This document shows, in pieces, positions 45,577-55,175 of a DNA stretch of 64,000 bases; within the stretch, counting starts at the first letter, position 1, and the number at the start of each line of letters is the position of its first letter. Under the pieces are notes generated by a model, which did not search any database, was not told the DNA's origin, and saw only the letters and a list, made by a program, of their open reading frames with translations. A program made the translations under genes and the position numbers. Origin of the DNA: SLJN01 sp964505385 (GTDB lineage: Bacteria; Bacteroidota; Rhodothermia; Balneolales; Natronogracilivirgulaceae); the NCBI GenBank assembly GCA_964505385.1, contig CAZDIA010000015.1:1-64000 (forward strand), written 5' to 3'.

Positions 45577-46065
45577 ATGACTGATAATATTGCAGAACAG
45601 GCAAGCCACGCGCTGGATACTATCTCCGATAAAATTGATCCTTTAATTGCTTCGGCTTCCGACCGCGAAGATGTTTTGCAGCGCATATGTGAATTGCTCT
45701 ACGAAGAAGTACCCACCTATGATTGGGTCGGTTTTTATCTGGTTGATCCGCATGCCGAACGCGAGTTGGTTTTGGGCCCGTATGTGGGGGAACCGACCGA
45801 TCACACCCGCATTCCATTCGGCCGGGGAATCTGCGGGCAGGCTGCTGAATCCAAAGAAACTTTTGTGGTAAATGATGTGAGCCGGGAAACCAACTACCTC
45901 TCCTGCAGCCCGGAAGTGAATGCGGAAATCGTAGTGCCTTTAATGAAAGACGGCGAAGTACTTGGTGAGCTGGATATAGATTCTCACGCAAAAAACTGTC
46001 TCACGGAAAAAGACCGCAAGGTACTCGAAGAGATATGCGAAAAAATTGTGGATGAGCTGTATTGA
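45577..46065 (+). CDS. GAF domain protein, free methionine-(R)-sulfoxide reductase-like
   Basis: 162 residues forming one GAF domain. It resembles fRMsr: DWVGFYL, LGPYVGEP, IPFGRGICGQAA, FVVNDV, NAEIVVPL and LGELDIDSH. Two of the three fRMsr cysteines are present (Cys86, Cys110), but the first, expected near residue 75-76, is replaced by Asp-His. It could still reduce free methionine sulfoxide with a shorter relay or be a plain small-molecule-binding GAF protein. It converges with the lipoprotein gene at 46069. Confidence 0.8.
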   Translation: MTDNIAEQASHALDTISDKIDPLIASASDREDVLQRICELLYEEVPTYDWVGFYLVDPHAERELVLGPYVGEPTDHTRIPFGRGICGQAAESKETFVVNDVSRETNYLSCSPEVNAEIVVPLMKDGEVLGELDIDSHAKNCLTEKDRKVLEEICEKIVDELY

Positions 46066-46068
46066 GAA

Positions 46069-46557
46069 TTAGTTGCTGAATATTTCAAAAGATACTTCCA
46101 CCACCGGAAAATCCTCCTGCCGGATGGGTTCGATAATGAGCACATACTCCCCCGCAGGAGCCGGCCCGTATCTTCCATCTCCGGCATACACTTCAGCCCG
46201 GATATCATAGGTGTAGGTAAATTTCTCACCCGGTTTTAGTTCGTGATCCCGAGCTGTAGCACAGCCCCCGCCTAATCCTCGCAGCAAATGGAATTCATTA
46301 TATACATAAGTTTTGGTTGACAAGTGGCAGCTGTGAGGAATTACCACTTCCTCCGAACTCCGGTTTTCTGCCGTCATCCTCAATTCAAAAGACTCCCCCT
46401 GCTCAACCCGATCGGGATGATCAACTGTGGTTACAAGCTGATCATAAGGGTCGCCTTCAATGCCCATAAATTGCATATCGCAACCGGTTACTGTTATTGA
46501 GATCAGCAAAGCCGGGATAAAAAGTAGTATAATTCTATAGTTAAACTTCGTATTCAT
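46069..46557 (-). CDS. Ig-like lipoprotein with PHSC and CAT cysteines (paralogue of 48133)
   Basis: 162 residues with lipobox VTGC (Cys26). The mature part is a beta-sandwich similar to BsuPI-type domains (VEQGESFELRMTAENRSSEEV, PAGEYVLII). It shares PHSC, a following CAT and an acidic GE turn with the protein at 48133, and the two cysteines probably form a disulfide. No enzyme motif is visible. Role may be binding or stabilising proteins in the envelope. Confidence 0.7.
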   Translation of the reverse strand: MNTKFNYRIILLFIPALLISITVTGCDMQFMGIEGDPYDQLVTTVDHPDRVEQGESFELRMTAENRSSEEVVIPHSCHLSTKTYVYNEFHLLRGLGGGCATARDHELKPGEKFTYTYDIRAEVYAGDGRYGPAPAGEYVLIIEPIRQEDFPVVEVSFEIFSN

Positions 46558-46625
46558 CTCATGAAATTGATGTCATATAAAACAGGTGCCGGGAGTTTGA
46601 TAATTAGCTTTTTCACTACCCACAC

Positions 46626-47052
46626 CTTCGTCTGCCCACTGAAAGACACGACCAACTCTGCCTACCGCCATTTTTCCAAACTGCGACTCTCCATGGCCGG
46701 CACTGTCGTCTGCCCACTGAATGATGCTGCCAACTCTGCCTACCGCCATTCTTCCAAACTGCAACTCTCCATGGCCAGCCTCAATGTGGGCTGACGACTT
46801 AAAGCTCCGAATCCAAGTCGTCAGCCCGCTGAGCCTTTGGCAGGATTTTTTGCCGGACAGTCTAATTAAGCGGGCAGACGACAGTGCTTGAATCCAAGTC
46901 GTCAGCCCGCTAAGCCTTTTGGAGGGTTTTTTGCCGGACAGTCTAATTAAGCGGGCAGACGACAGTGTCACCCGAATCCAAGTCGTCAGCCCGCTAAGCC
47001 TTTTGGAGGATTTTTTGTCGGACTGCCTGACTAAGCGGGCAGACGACGGTGC
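46626..47052. repeat. Array of five hairpin-forming repeats (two units of one type, three of another)
   Basis: Two units of about 78 bases begin CGTCTGCCCACTGAA at 46629 and 46707. Three units of 81-84 bases begin GAATCCAAGTCGTCAGCCCG at 46809, 46890 and 46974. Within a unit GTCGTCAGCCCGCTAA pairs with a later TTAAGCGGGCAGACGAC, and the two types share the GTCGTC/GACGAC arms. The 167-residue ORF across the minus strand is a by-product of the repeats. Confidence 0.85.
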
Positions 47053-47100
47053 CAGGAAATCATAGTAATAATCCATAGATTAAAGTGGACTCTTCGATTT

Positions 47101-48045
47101 TTAATTAAAAACCGTCAATTCGAAACTGCCATTGGTAAATTCTTTTTTGCTATCTGATTCCTGACTTCCGGTTTCCATATGCGCGGTAAACTCAAAGCTG
47201 CCTGTTGCTTTGCCTTCATTAGAATCAAAGCTTTCAACTGTCAGGACACCGGAGGAGTCAGAGGAGGCAACATAACCGGGAGATAGCGTATCAAACCCAA
47301 ATCTCGAATAGATAGCTTGCTCCCTGCCAATTGTATAGGTGCCGGGTCCGTCAAAATCGGTGATCTTAATAGTAATATTTTGCCCGCCCATTGCTGAATA
47401 TAGCTGTATGTTATTTTCATCTAACCTGCTGATGTATGCGGTGGGCACGGTTTCGGCGATATTCAGGTTTTTAACCGGTTCGCCATCAATTGCAACTTCG
47501 AATTGTGAAACTGATGGTTCCAGGACTTGGTCCCCCAAAGCGATGCGCTGATATGTACCATTGTAGTACCGGCCGTCAAGTGTCAGTTTTTCCGAAGAAA
47601 CTCTGTATGCCACGGTATCAATGGTATGATATAAATCCCCGGCAGCTTGAATTGTGTCCGCATTTTCAATATGCGGGATTTCACTGGAAGTAAGCATTCT
47701 GAAGCCAAGGTAATCCATTATGATTTCCTCGGAGTTTATCTCGTGAATCTGAGGTGTGTAGGAAGGAAGATGTCGGGATTCAATCAGGGAAGCTTCACCG
47801 GTGTTGCTCTCAACCCCCACGGGATGCAAGGAGCCAATTGCGGTTGATACATCCGCTTGAATTTCATCAGTGAATTGCCAACCTGTCACGCTCTGATGAG
47901 GAGCCGGATGGGAAGTGCTAACCGATTCGGTTTTTTGCCAAACTCCAAACACCTCCTCATGGTCTGATTCGTATGAATCGTCGAATATATTACACCCAGC
48001 CAAGCTGAGGGCTAAAAAACCAGCTACTATTTTGAATAATCTCAT
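47101..48045 (-). CDS. Lipoprotein of unknown function
   Basis: 314 residues with lipobox LAGC (Cys18). The mature part is beta-rich with a late segment TYTIGREQAIYSRFGFD and FEFTAHMETGSQESDSKKEF, reminiscent of DUF6252-type or similar small envelope proteins, but no confident family. It lies between the two PHSC lipoproteins on the same strand, with about 25-90 base gaps on one side and the repeat array on the other. Confidence 0.7.
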   Translation of the reverse strand: MRLFKIVAGFLALSLAGCNIFDDSYESDHEEVFGVWQKTESVSTSHPAPHQSVTGWQFTDEIQADVSTAIGSLHPVGVESNTGEASLIESRHLPSYTPQIHEINSEEIIMDYLGFRMLTSSEIPHIENADTIQAAGDLYHTIDTVAYRVSSEKLTLDGRYYNGTYQRIALGDQVLEPSVSQFEVAIDGEPVKNLNIAETVPTAYISRLDENNIQLYSAMGGQNITIKITDFDGPGTYTIGREQAIYSRFGFDTLSPGYVASSDSSGVLTVESFDSNEGKATGSFEFTAHMETGSQESDSKKEFTNGSFELTVFN

Positions 48046-48132
48046 GCCGGGATTTGTAAGTTTTTAGTATGATGACTTTAAAATATTAATTATATCATAC
48101 ATTTGACACGGTAAGAGATTATCCCGGCTGAT

Positions 48133-48633
48133 TTATTCAGCAGAAGAGGCATCATCCGTAGATTCGGTCACTTCAAATTCAGCCGAAACTTCCGGCAAAT
48201 CATCAGTTTCCGGTTTTATAACAAGTTCATATTCACCTTCTGTCACCATTTCAGCCTCTTCATCGCTTGTATTATAGACTTTCGCTCTAAGTACATGCTC
48301 ATCACGCTGCTTTTCACCAGACTCAAATTCATGAGTGGTTACGACCGTTGCACATGCCAGTTGTGTCCCTTCAAGTTTAACGGGTTCATCATCCTTATAC
48401 ACTTTGATATTATAAAGGCAGCTGTGAGGAGTAGTCACCTCAGCTTTCTCTTCACCTTCATTTTTTACTGTTACCAGAACATCAAATTCCGAGCCTTGCT
48501 TAACCTGCTCCGGAACCTCCGCTTCAATATTCAACATATCCACTGATGCCGGATTGTTTCCCGTAACCATTAAATCGGGATCACAGGCTGAGAATAGCCA
48601 GGCAATCAGTAATGCAGGAGTAAAGTATTTCAT
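48133..48633 (-). CDS. Ig-like lipoprotein with PHSC and CAT cysteines (paralogue of 46069)
   Basis: 166 residues with lipobox FSAC (Cys16). The central domain repeats the pattern of the 46069 protein: VKQGSEFDVLVTVKNEGEEK, PHSC, then CAT and a GEK turn, ending GEYELVIKPE. The tail is rich in Glu, Asp and Ser. It is probably the older member of a local duplication separated by the 314-residue lipoprotein and the repeat array. Confidence 0.72.
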   Translation of the reverse strand: MKYFTPALLIAWLFSACDPDLMVTGNNPASVDMLNIEAEVPEQVKQGSEFDVLVTVKNEGEEKAEVTTPHSCLYNIKVYKDDEPVKLEGTQLACATVVTTHEFESGEKQRDEHVLRAKVYNTSDEEAEMVTEGEYELVIKPETDDLPEVSAEFEVTESTDDASSAE

Positions 48634-48727
48634 AGCAGCTCCTATTTTTATTGATCAAATTCTATATTTATTTGCTTTTTCTTACCCGGTCTACACATTA
48701 ACTTTAACAGTTACCTATTCTCATCAT

Positions 48728-49933
48728 TTAATCTCTGAACGGATCATAGACATCCGGCCCGGCCATGACCACTCCAAGCGGTTTAAGCCGGTGTTCGATT
48801 TCGATGGTGTTTTGATGCTCATTCAGCACATCATTTAATTTTCGGTAAACCTGGGGCGCTTCATCCAGTCCGCCGCCACGCAGCTTGACACCCTTCTTGC
48901 GTAATATTTCATTCACCTCATCTTTTTTGATCAGGCCGGGTTTTATCTGCCGGCGTTTCTTGCCCCAGCCCTTGAACTTACCAGCGGCTTTTCTGCGGCT
49001 CATTACTCTACCGGCACCATGTACGGTGGAATAGAGTGCCGTTTTGCTTTCATCGCCGTCAATGCCTTTTAAAATCACCGAGATATCTCCCATGCTCCCG
49101 CCCACAAAGCTGCGCTGACCCGGAAATGCCGGGGTGGCTCCTTTCCGGACTACAATAAAATCCTCACCGAAATGCTTTTCTTTCCACGCATAATTGTGAT
49201 GATTATGAACATGGTCAATTACCTCAGCCCCGATGATTTTTGCAACAGTTTCACATACCCATTCACGACCGGCATAAGCGTATTCACCGGCAAGCTGCAT
49301 CGCTGTGAAATAGCGCTCGCCCAATTCGGAGTCCAAATCCAGCAGCACTTCTACTTCCGGCGCCCGTCCCTGCCATGGCCGGCCCTGAGAGAGGTTCATG
49401 AATCCTGACGCGGTTTTGTGGCCAAGGCCACGGCTGCCGAAATGTACGCCAACCCAGACGTAGTCTTCATCATCCTTAAAAATATCCACGTAATGATTTC
49501 CCGAACCCACCGTGCCAAGCTGTTCCCGCGCAAGCTTTTTTAACTCACCCCGGATTTTGGGATCATACGCATTCCACTTTTCGCTTGAAAACAGCGGATG
49601 ATCTTTCGGGGCGTTAGGATTAGTCTGGCCGATACCGAAACTGATCTCCCGTTCAATTCGGTCAAGTATCGGGTCGAGTTTGATTTGATCCGCCTTCACA
49701 TCCAGTTTTATAGCCATATTGCCGCAGGCTATATCAAAACCGACCCCAACGGGACTGATTTTATTATGATAAGCAGCCACACCTCCAATCGGCATCACGT
49801 AGCCGAGGTGCCCGTCGGCCATTAGAGCCCCGCGTTCCGCGGATTCAAGCACATTGCGAAACTGGGCAAGTGTGTTTTCATCATGAGAACCATAAACCGG
49901 TGCTACGGTATGTTCAGCTTCAAGCAAATACAT
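48728..49933 (-). CDS. rtcB: RNA-splicing ligase RtcB family protein
   Basis: 401 residues. Metal and guanylate-binding motifs are visible: DGHLGYVMPIGGVAAY, VGVGFDIACGN (Cys70), GSGNHYVDI, VHFGSRGLGH, HNHHNYAWKE and the catalytic STVHGAGRVMSRRKA. The enzyme joins RNA 2',3'-cyclic phosphate or 3'-phosphate ends to 5'-OH ends. It stands alone, without an archease gene. Confidence 0.95.
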   Translation of the reverse strand: MYLLEAEHTVAPVYGSHDENTLAQFRNVLESAERGALMADGHLGYVMPIGGVAAYHNKISPVGVGFDIACGNMAIKLDVKADQIKLDPILDRIEREISFGIGQTNPNAPKDHPLFSSEKWNAYDPKIRGELKKLAREQLGTVGSGNHYVDIFKDDEDYVWVGVHFGSRGLGHKTASGFMNLSQGRPWQGRAPEVEVLLDLDSELGERYFTAMQLAGEYAYAGREWVCETVAKIIGAEVIDHVHNHHNYAWKEKHFGEDFIVVRKGATPAFPGQRSFVGGSMGDISVILKGIDGDESKTALYSTVHGAGRVMSRRKAAGKFKGWGKKRRQIKPGLIKKDEVNEILRKKGVKLRGGGLDEAPQVYRKLNDVLNEHQNTIEIEHRLKPLGVVMAGPDVYDPFRD

Positions 49934-50051
49934 ATGTAAAAAACTATAGAGTTTGTTACCCGCTTTTTAGGTTACTAACGTATATTAGCAGGCAATAAAG
50001 ATTAATAAAACACGGATAGGTGCTTAAAACTTCACTTCAGCCAGTTTTTAC

Positions 50052-50082
50052 TGGGTTCTGGGTTCTGGTTACTGGGCGCTGT
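50052..50082 (-). repeat. AGTACCCAG-family repeat (inverted)
   Basis: Read on the minus strand it begins CAGCGCCCAGTAACCAG, one base different from the 17-mer at 7441 and 31948, and continues as AACCCAG units. Confidence 0.55.
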
Positions 50083-50114
50083 GTCGCCTGACCGGGAACG
50101 GTTGAGGCACCACC

Positions 50115-50622
50115 CACCTGCCAGGTCAGCGAAATCCGAACGTGTTCGGATGAGCCCCTGGCAGGTCTTTTGCGGCTCAATCTCTTACAACAAAACATAC
50201 TTATCGATTAAAGTTGCTGATTCTCCAACCTGAAAGGGGGCGCGGTAGGAAATCCGGTTATTTCCTAATTCCGAGGCGCGCCTGACCTTTCAGGTGGGTT
50301 GGACTGACACAGTACCCAGCACGCAGTGCCCAGAACCACTCTCCACATCTTCAAAAAAATGTTTAGTTCACCTGCCAGGTCAGCGAAATCCGAACGTGTT
50401 CGGATGAGCCCCTGGCAGGTCTTTTGCGGCTCAATCTCTTACAACAAAACATACTTATCGATTAAAGTTGCTGATTCTCCAACCTGAAAGGGGGCGCGGT
50501 AGGAAATCCGGTTATTTCCTAATTCCGAGGCGCGCCTGACCTTTCAGGTGGGTTGGACTGACACAGTACCCAGCACGCAGTGCCCAGAACCACTCTCCAC
50601 ATCTTCAAAAAAATGTTTAGTT
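50115..50622. repeat. Perfect tandem duplication of a 254-base palindromic unit
   Basis: Bases 50115-50368 and 50369-50622 look identical. Each unit contains two hairpins: ACCTGCCAGG against CCTGGCAGGT (50116-50166, with an inner TCCGAACGTGTTCGGA) and AACCTGAAAGG against CCTTTCAGGT (50227-50295). The end of each unit carries CAGTACCCAGCACGCAGTGC of the AGTACCCAG family. No ORF. Confidence 0.9.
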
Positions 50623-50840
50623 CTGTCTTGTCCAGATTAGAATGCAACAGTTAAAAAATTTATCACTTTATCACCACTGAACACTCAGACTATAGAATAA
50701 GCTGATATTACACGTCAGGCGACCATCCGCTGAATGATCGAACCTGTGGAGTAATTCGATAAGGAATTTTGCATCTCATTCTGTAATATTGCACCTGTTC
50801 AGGATTTGTATTAATACCCAAAAATCTAAACTCAATCCTT

Positions 50841-53450
50841 ATGAATTATAAATGTACTGTAATATTAGTTCTGGTGATGTTACTCGGGGCATTATCGCTC
50901 CAGGCTAAAGAGCTGGAAGACTATCTGCCGGATGATGTCTCCTATAATCCCGACATCCCCAAGCCCTCCGAAGTGCTGGGTTTTGAAATCGGCGAGCAAC
51001 ACCCTGATCACGCACTTATCGTGCAGTATATGTATAAAGTTGCCGAGGCTTCGGATCGATTCGAAATCGAAGAGTATGCGAGAACGTACGAGCACCGGCC
51101 GCTGCTTCTGCTAACTGCCACCTCTCCCGAAAATCTTGACAATATTGATGAAATCCGGGAAAACCATCTCAAATTAAATGATCCCGAACAATCAGAGGAT
51201 TTGAATATCGACGAGATGCCGGTTGTTACCTGGCTCGGCTACTCCGTTCACGGCAATGAACCAAGCGGCGCCAGCGTATCGATGCTTTCAGCATATTACC
51301 TTGCAGCCGCTGAAGGGGAAAAAATCGACCGTTTACTTGATGAAAGCGTGATTCTGATCGATCCGGTTTATAACCCGGATGGCGTTAACCGGTTTGCAAG
51401 CTGGGTAAACTCACACAGAAGCTCCGTAATGGACGGCAATTCCGATAATCGTGAGCATAATGAAGTATGGCCCGGCTCCCGAACCAACCACTACTGGTTC
51501 GATCTCAACCGGGACTGGATGCCGGTAGTTCACCCCGAAAGCCGGGGCCGCATCAATATGTATCAGAAATGGAAACCCAATGTGCTCACTGATCACCATG
51601 AGATGGGAACGCAATCCACGTACTTTTTCCAGCCCGGAGTGCCCTCCCGCGACAATCCGCTAATTCCAGACCGAACAATTGAACTTACCGGAGACCTGGC
51701 CGAATATCATGCCGATTTTCTTGATGAGTTCAATCAACTTTATTGGACCCGTGAAGGTTTTGATGATTATTACATCGGAAAAGGATCTACTTATCCCGAC
51801 TTGCAGGGAACCATCGGAATTTTATTTGAACAGGCAAGTGCCCGGGGGCATCTTCAGGACAGCCAGCATGGTGAGGTAAGCTTCCCGTTTGCCATTCGCA
51901 ACCAGTTTGCCACTTCTTTATCCACAATTGAAGGGACCCATGAAATGCGCACAGAGTTTCTGGAACATATGCGCAATTTTTACCTCGAAGCGATAGAGGA
52001 TGCACGGGCAGATGAAACCAAAGCTTATGTATTTGGCAATGAAAATGATCAAGGCAGAACCTACCACCTGCTCGATATTCTCGATCATCATAATATTGAG
52101 GTTTATGAGCTTTCAGAGGAAATTGAGCGCGATGGTGTAACCTATGATCCGGATTGGGCATATATCGTACCTACTGAGCAGCCGCAATACACCTACCTTG
52201 AAGGCCTGTTTATGGAGCATCATGAATTTACAGACAGTCTTTTCTATGATGTATCCACCTGGACATTGCCGCATACGTTTAATCTCGATTATGCTGAACT
52301 TGGCGAAGGCGGCCGTTTCAGCAGAGATTTTGACGAGGCTCTGCTGGGGGATAAAGTTGAAGAGCCGCAATTCCCTGAAGGCAGCCTGCATGGTGATGAA
52401 GAACCCTATGCCTATCTGTTTGAATGGCACGAGTTTTATGCACCAAGAGCCGCCTACCGCTTATTGGATGCGGATGTACGTGTAAAAACGGCATCACGCA
52501 CATTCAGCGCGGAAACCACAAACGGCAAAGTTGATTTCGATTATGGCACTATGATGGTTAATCTGGGCATCCAGGACGAAGCGAGCCCCGAAGAAATCCA
52601 CGAAATAATGGAATCCATTGCCGGGGAGGATGGCATAGAAGTGCACACCGTTGAAACCGGGCTCACTCCCGAAGGTATTGATCTTGGCAGCGGCAGTTTC
52701 AATACCGTAGAAAAGCCATCAACCATGATCATTGTGGGTAGCGGAACCAGCATGTATGATTCCGGTCAGGTTTGGCATCTACTGGACCAGCGCTACAAAA
52801 TGCATCACGCTTTGGTGGATAAAGACGACTTATCCGGTGCCGACCTGGATCAATACAACAATATCGTGATGGTCAGCGGCAATTATAATGACTTGAGCGA
52901 CAGCGAAGTTGACGACCTTAAGGAATGGGTAAGCGACGGGGGAACACTCACCACGATCGGCAGCGGCGTGATGTGGCCTGTCCAAAACGACCTTGTTGAT
53001 ATTGAATTCAGGGAAACTCATAGCAGATCTGCCGAAAAAGGTGATTTCCCGAAATATATTGATGAAACTGCCGATCGGGGCTCCGAAGTGGTAGGCGGCA
53101 CCATTTTTGAAACCAGGGTTGATCTTACTCATCCGTTGCTGTACGGGTACACCCGCGAAAAACTTCCGGTTTTTCGGGACAACCGAATCATGATAGAACC
53201 AACTGAGAACCCTTATGCCAGTCCGGTACGCTATGTTTCATCAGAACCTCAGCTCAGTGGTTATGTTTCTGATAAAAATCATGAACTACTGGAGGGAATT
53301 ACAGGTGTAGCGGTTGGCTCTCATGGATCCGGACGTGTAATTCTCATGCCCGACAACCCGAACTTCAGAGCTTTTTGGTTGGGAACCAACAAGCTTTTTG
53401 CAAATGCTCTGTTTTTTGGAAATACCATCAGCGGAATGAGCACCGAATAA
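50841..53450 (+). CDS. M14 family zinc carboxypeptidase
   Basis: 869 residues with a signal peptide (about 1-22). The M14 zinc site is H137-x-x-E140 (SVHGNEPSG) with the later His in DHHEMG; the catalytic Glu is in GILFEQAS. FDLNRDWMPV and DPVYNPDGVNRF are also family features. From about 590 a beta-rich C-terminal region and a GATase1-like fold (TMIIVGSGTSMYDSG, NPNFRAFWLG) follow. It trims C-terminal residues or amidated peptides outside the cell. Confidence 0.93.
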   Translation: MNYKCTVILVLVMLLGALSLQAKELEDYLPDDVSYNPDIPKPSEVLGFEIGEQHPDHALIVQYMYKVAEASDRFEIEEYARTYEHRPLLLLTATSPENLDNIDEIRENHLKLNDPEQSEDLNIDEMPVVTWLGYSVHGNEPSGASVSMLSAYYLAAAEGEKIDRLLDESVILIDPVYNPDGVNRFASWVNSHRSSVMDGNSDNREHNEVWPGSRTNHYWFDLNRDWMPVVHPESRGRINMYQKWKPNVLTDHHEMGTQSTYFFQPGVPSRDNPLIPDRTIELTGDLAEYHADFLDEFNQLYWTREGFDDYYIGKGSTYPDLQGTIGILFEQASARGHLQDSQHGEVSFPFAIRNQFATSLSTIEGTHEMRTEFLEHMRNFYLEAIEDARADETKAYVFGNENDQGRTYHLLDILDHHNIEVYELSEEIERDGVTYDPDWAYIVPTEQPQYTYLEGLFMEHHEFTDSLFYDVSTWTLPHTFNLDYAELGEGGRFSRDFDEALLGDKVEEPQFPEGSLHGDEEPYAYLFEWHEFYAPRAAYRLLDADVRVKTASRTFSAETTNGKVDFDYGTMMVNLGIQDEASPEEIHEIMESIAGEDGIEVHTVETGLTPEGIDLGSGSFNTVEKPSTMIIVGSGTSMYDSGQVWHLLDQRYKMHHALVDKDDLSGADLDQYNNIVMVSGNYNDLSDSEVDDLKEWVSDGGTLTTIGSGVMWPVQNDLVDIEFRETHSRSAEKGDFPKYIDETADRGSEVVGGTIFETRVDLTHPLLYGYTREKLPVFRDNRIMIEPTENPYASPVRYVSSEPQLSGYVSDKNHELLEGITGVAVGSHGSGRVILMPDNPNFRAFWLGTNKLFANALFFGNTISGMSTE

Positions 53451-53468
53451 ATAATTCAGGAATAAATT

Positions 53469-53508
53469 AAAAGGCGGCATTGTTTAGTTCAGTGCCGCCT
53501 TTTTTTTG
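53469..53508 (+). terminator. Rho-independent terminator after M14 gene
   Basis: AAAGGCGGCA pairs with TGCCGCCTTT around TTGTTTAGTTCAG, followed by eight T, 19 bases after the stop. Confidence 0.92.
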
Positions 53509-53603
53509 GAATTTATTTTTGATAAAGTATTCGATTGTTGTGATTATTGGCTAAATTGTTCCCCGGGAATTATAAAGCATAACAACAAGAGCAATTTATA
53601 CCT

Positions 53604-54395
53604 ATGGCACGAAAGCCTTTTTCACCCTCCGAAATTGACACGCGAACGATAGTCGGCAATAAACCATACTCCCGGTTTGTCATTTTATTAATTGCGGTAG
53701 TGTCTGTTCTGGCTGTGCTGTTTATACTCTCCGGATTTGGCAGTCGCTGGGGTTGGTGGCATTTTTCGACAGGTTTCACGATCATGATGTGGACAGCATA
53801 CGGAGGAGCAGCACTTGCGATTATATCGGCTATTACCTTATTCAGGCTTTCAAAAATGCGCCATCGCCGGGGCGGATATTTAGCCGTGATCTCATTAATA
53901 ATTTCGGCACTTCTTTTTATTATTCCATTCGGGATGCAGCAATTTGCCGGCAATTTTCCACCGATTCACGATATCACCACCGACACGGATAATCCGCCTG
54001 AGTTTGTTGAAGTAGTTCCCCTCAGGGAAGATGCCCCTAATCCACCCGAATACGAAGGCGAAGAAGTAGCCGAACAACAACACCAATACTACCCCGATCT
54101 TGAATCCCTTACAATAAACAGATCAGCAGAGGATGCATTTTCTATTGCTCTGGAAGCTGCTCAAAATATGCGTAACTGGGAAATTGTCGGTTATCAACAG
54201 GACGAAGGGCGAATTGAAGCGACCGCTACCACCTTCTGGTACGGTTTTAAAGATGATGTTGTGATACGCCTTGAGGAGGAGAACGATATCGTGGTTTTAG
54301 ATGTGCGCTCAAAGTCGCGCGTCGGAATGGGTGATCTCGGAGTTAATGCCCGGCGGATACAACGCTATCTCGATAGAGTAAATGATCAAATGTAA
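53604..54395 (+). CDS. DUF1499 domain membrane protein
   Basis: 263 residues. Three membrane helices lie in the first 120 residues (FVILLIAVVSVLAVLFILSG, TIMMWTAYGGAALAIISAIT, VISLIISALLFIIPFG). The C-terminal DUF1499 domain starts near YPDLESLTINRSAEDAFSIAL and ends with VDVRSKSRVGMGDLGVNARRI. Function is unknown; the domain occurs in envelope proteins of many Gram-negatives. Confidence 0.88.
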   Translation: MARKPFSPSEIDTRTIVGNKPYSRFVILLIAVVSVLAVLFILSGFGSRWGWWHFSTGFTIMMWTAYGGAALAIISAITLFRLSKMRHRRGGYLAVISLIISALLFIIPFGMQQFAGNFPPIHDITTDTDNPPEFVEVVPLREDAPNPPEYEGEEVAEQQHQYYPDLESLTINRSAEDAFSIALEAAQNMRNWEIVGYQQDEGRIEATATTFWYGFKDDVVIRLEEENDIVVLDVRSKSRVGMGDLGVNARRIQRYLDRVNDQM

Positions 54396-54734
54396 TCTGA
54401 TATTCAACCCGGTTGAATTTGCAACAGTACTATAATTCTATTCTCATTTCCGGAATTAATAAGCTCAACACTTGTATCAAAGTTGATCCTCCATTCACTT
54501 TTGGAGAAGGTTTTTTTAAAAAATTTTACTGAAAATTTAGTTACTGTCTTATGCGATAGCAGATATATTATTGATTATAAATAATTTATAAATCAATAAA
54601 TTTTTCCGGAAATAATTACATTTTTCGATTCACAATTGCCCGCCTTCGGAGTCCCTATAGTGAGATCAATTGATTCCATTTAACCCTGTGCCCATATTAT
54701 CAATGGCAGTTTAATCTGATCGAGGACTTTAGTT
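54396..54734. other. AT-rich intergenic region
   Basis: No ORF, hairpin with T-tract or RNA gene was recognised. It should hold the promoter of the response regulator operon. Confidence 0.4.
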
Positions 54735-55175
54735 ATGCATTACAGTTTGTCATCTACAGACAAGAGCTTTTATCCTGCTTACCCTGCAATCAAGAGAGCT
54801 TTAAACCATGCTCTGATAGTTGATGATGATATCAACATCAGAGCTATGGTTTCATTTTATTTTAAGGGATTATGTGAACTTGAGATTGCAGAAAACAGCA
54901 ACAAAGCACTACGATTTATTAAAGAACAAAACTATGATTTAATTTTGATGGATATTGAGCTCGGCTATGGCATGAATGGTATCGAGACAACCCGTGTCAT
55001 CAGGGATATACCCAAATTTAAAAATATCCCTATCATTGCCATCACCGCTTGTGCCCAGCCCGATATTCGCGAACAATGCTTAAAAGCTGGTATGGACGCT
55101 TTTCTTCCAAAGCCATTTTTTAAGCATACACTACTTGATCAAATTGAAAATGTGCTAAAAGCTAAAAGCAAGTGA
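54735..55175 (+). CDS. Single-domain response regulator
   Basis: 146 residues, only a receiver domain. Acidic pocket Asp30-32, phosphoacceptor Asp73 (LMDIEL), Thr104 (AITA) and Lys126 (LPKPF) are all present. No histidine kinase or DNA-binding part is near. It overlaps the next gene by 4 bases, so it must be made with the membrane TPR protein, possibly acting on it. Confidence 0.93.
   Translation: MHYSLSSTDKSFYPAYPAIKRALNHALIVDDDINIRAMVSFYFKGLCELEIAENSNKALRFIKEQNYDLILMDIELGYGMNGIETTRVIRDIPKFKNIPIIAITACAQPDIREQCLKAGMDAFLPKPFFKHTLLDQIENVLKAKSK

Noticed and set aside
46626..47052. Possible CRISPR array
   Set aside because: Units are ~80 bases, similar over their full length with no unique spacers, and no cas genes are present.
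46573..47076. 167-residue minus-strand ORF made of repeated SSARLIRLSGKK and RLSGLTTWI segments
   Set aside because: It covers the hairpin repeat array exactly, and the protein repeats simply mirror the DNA units; no start context or family supports it.
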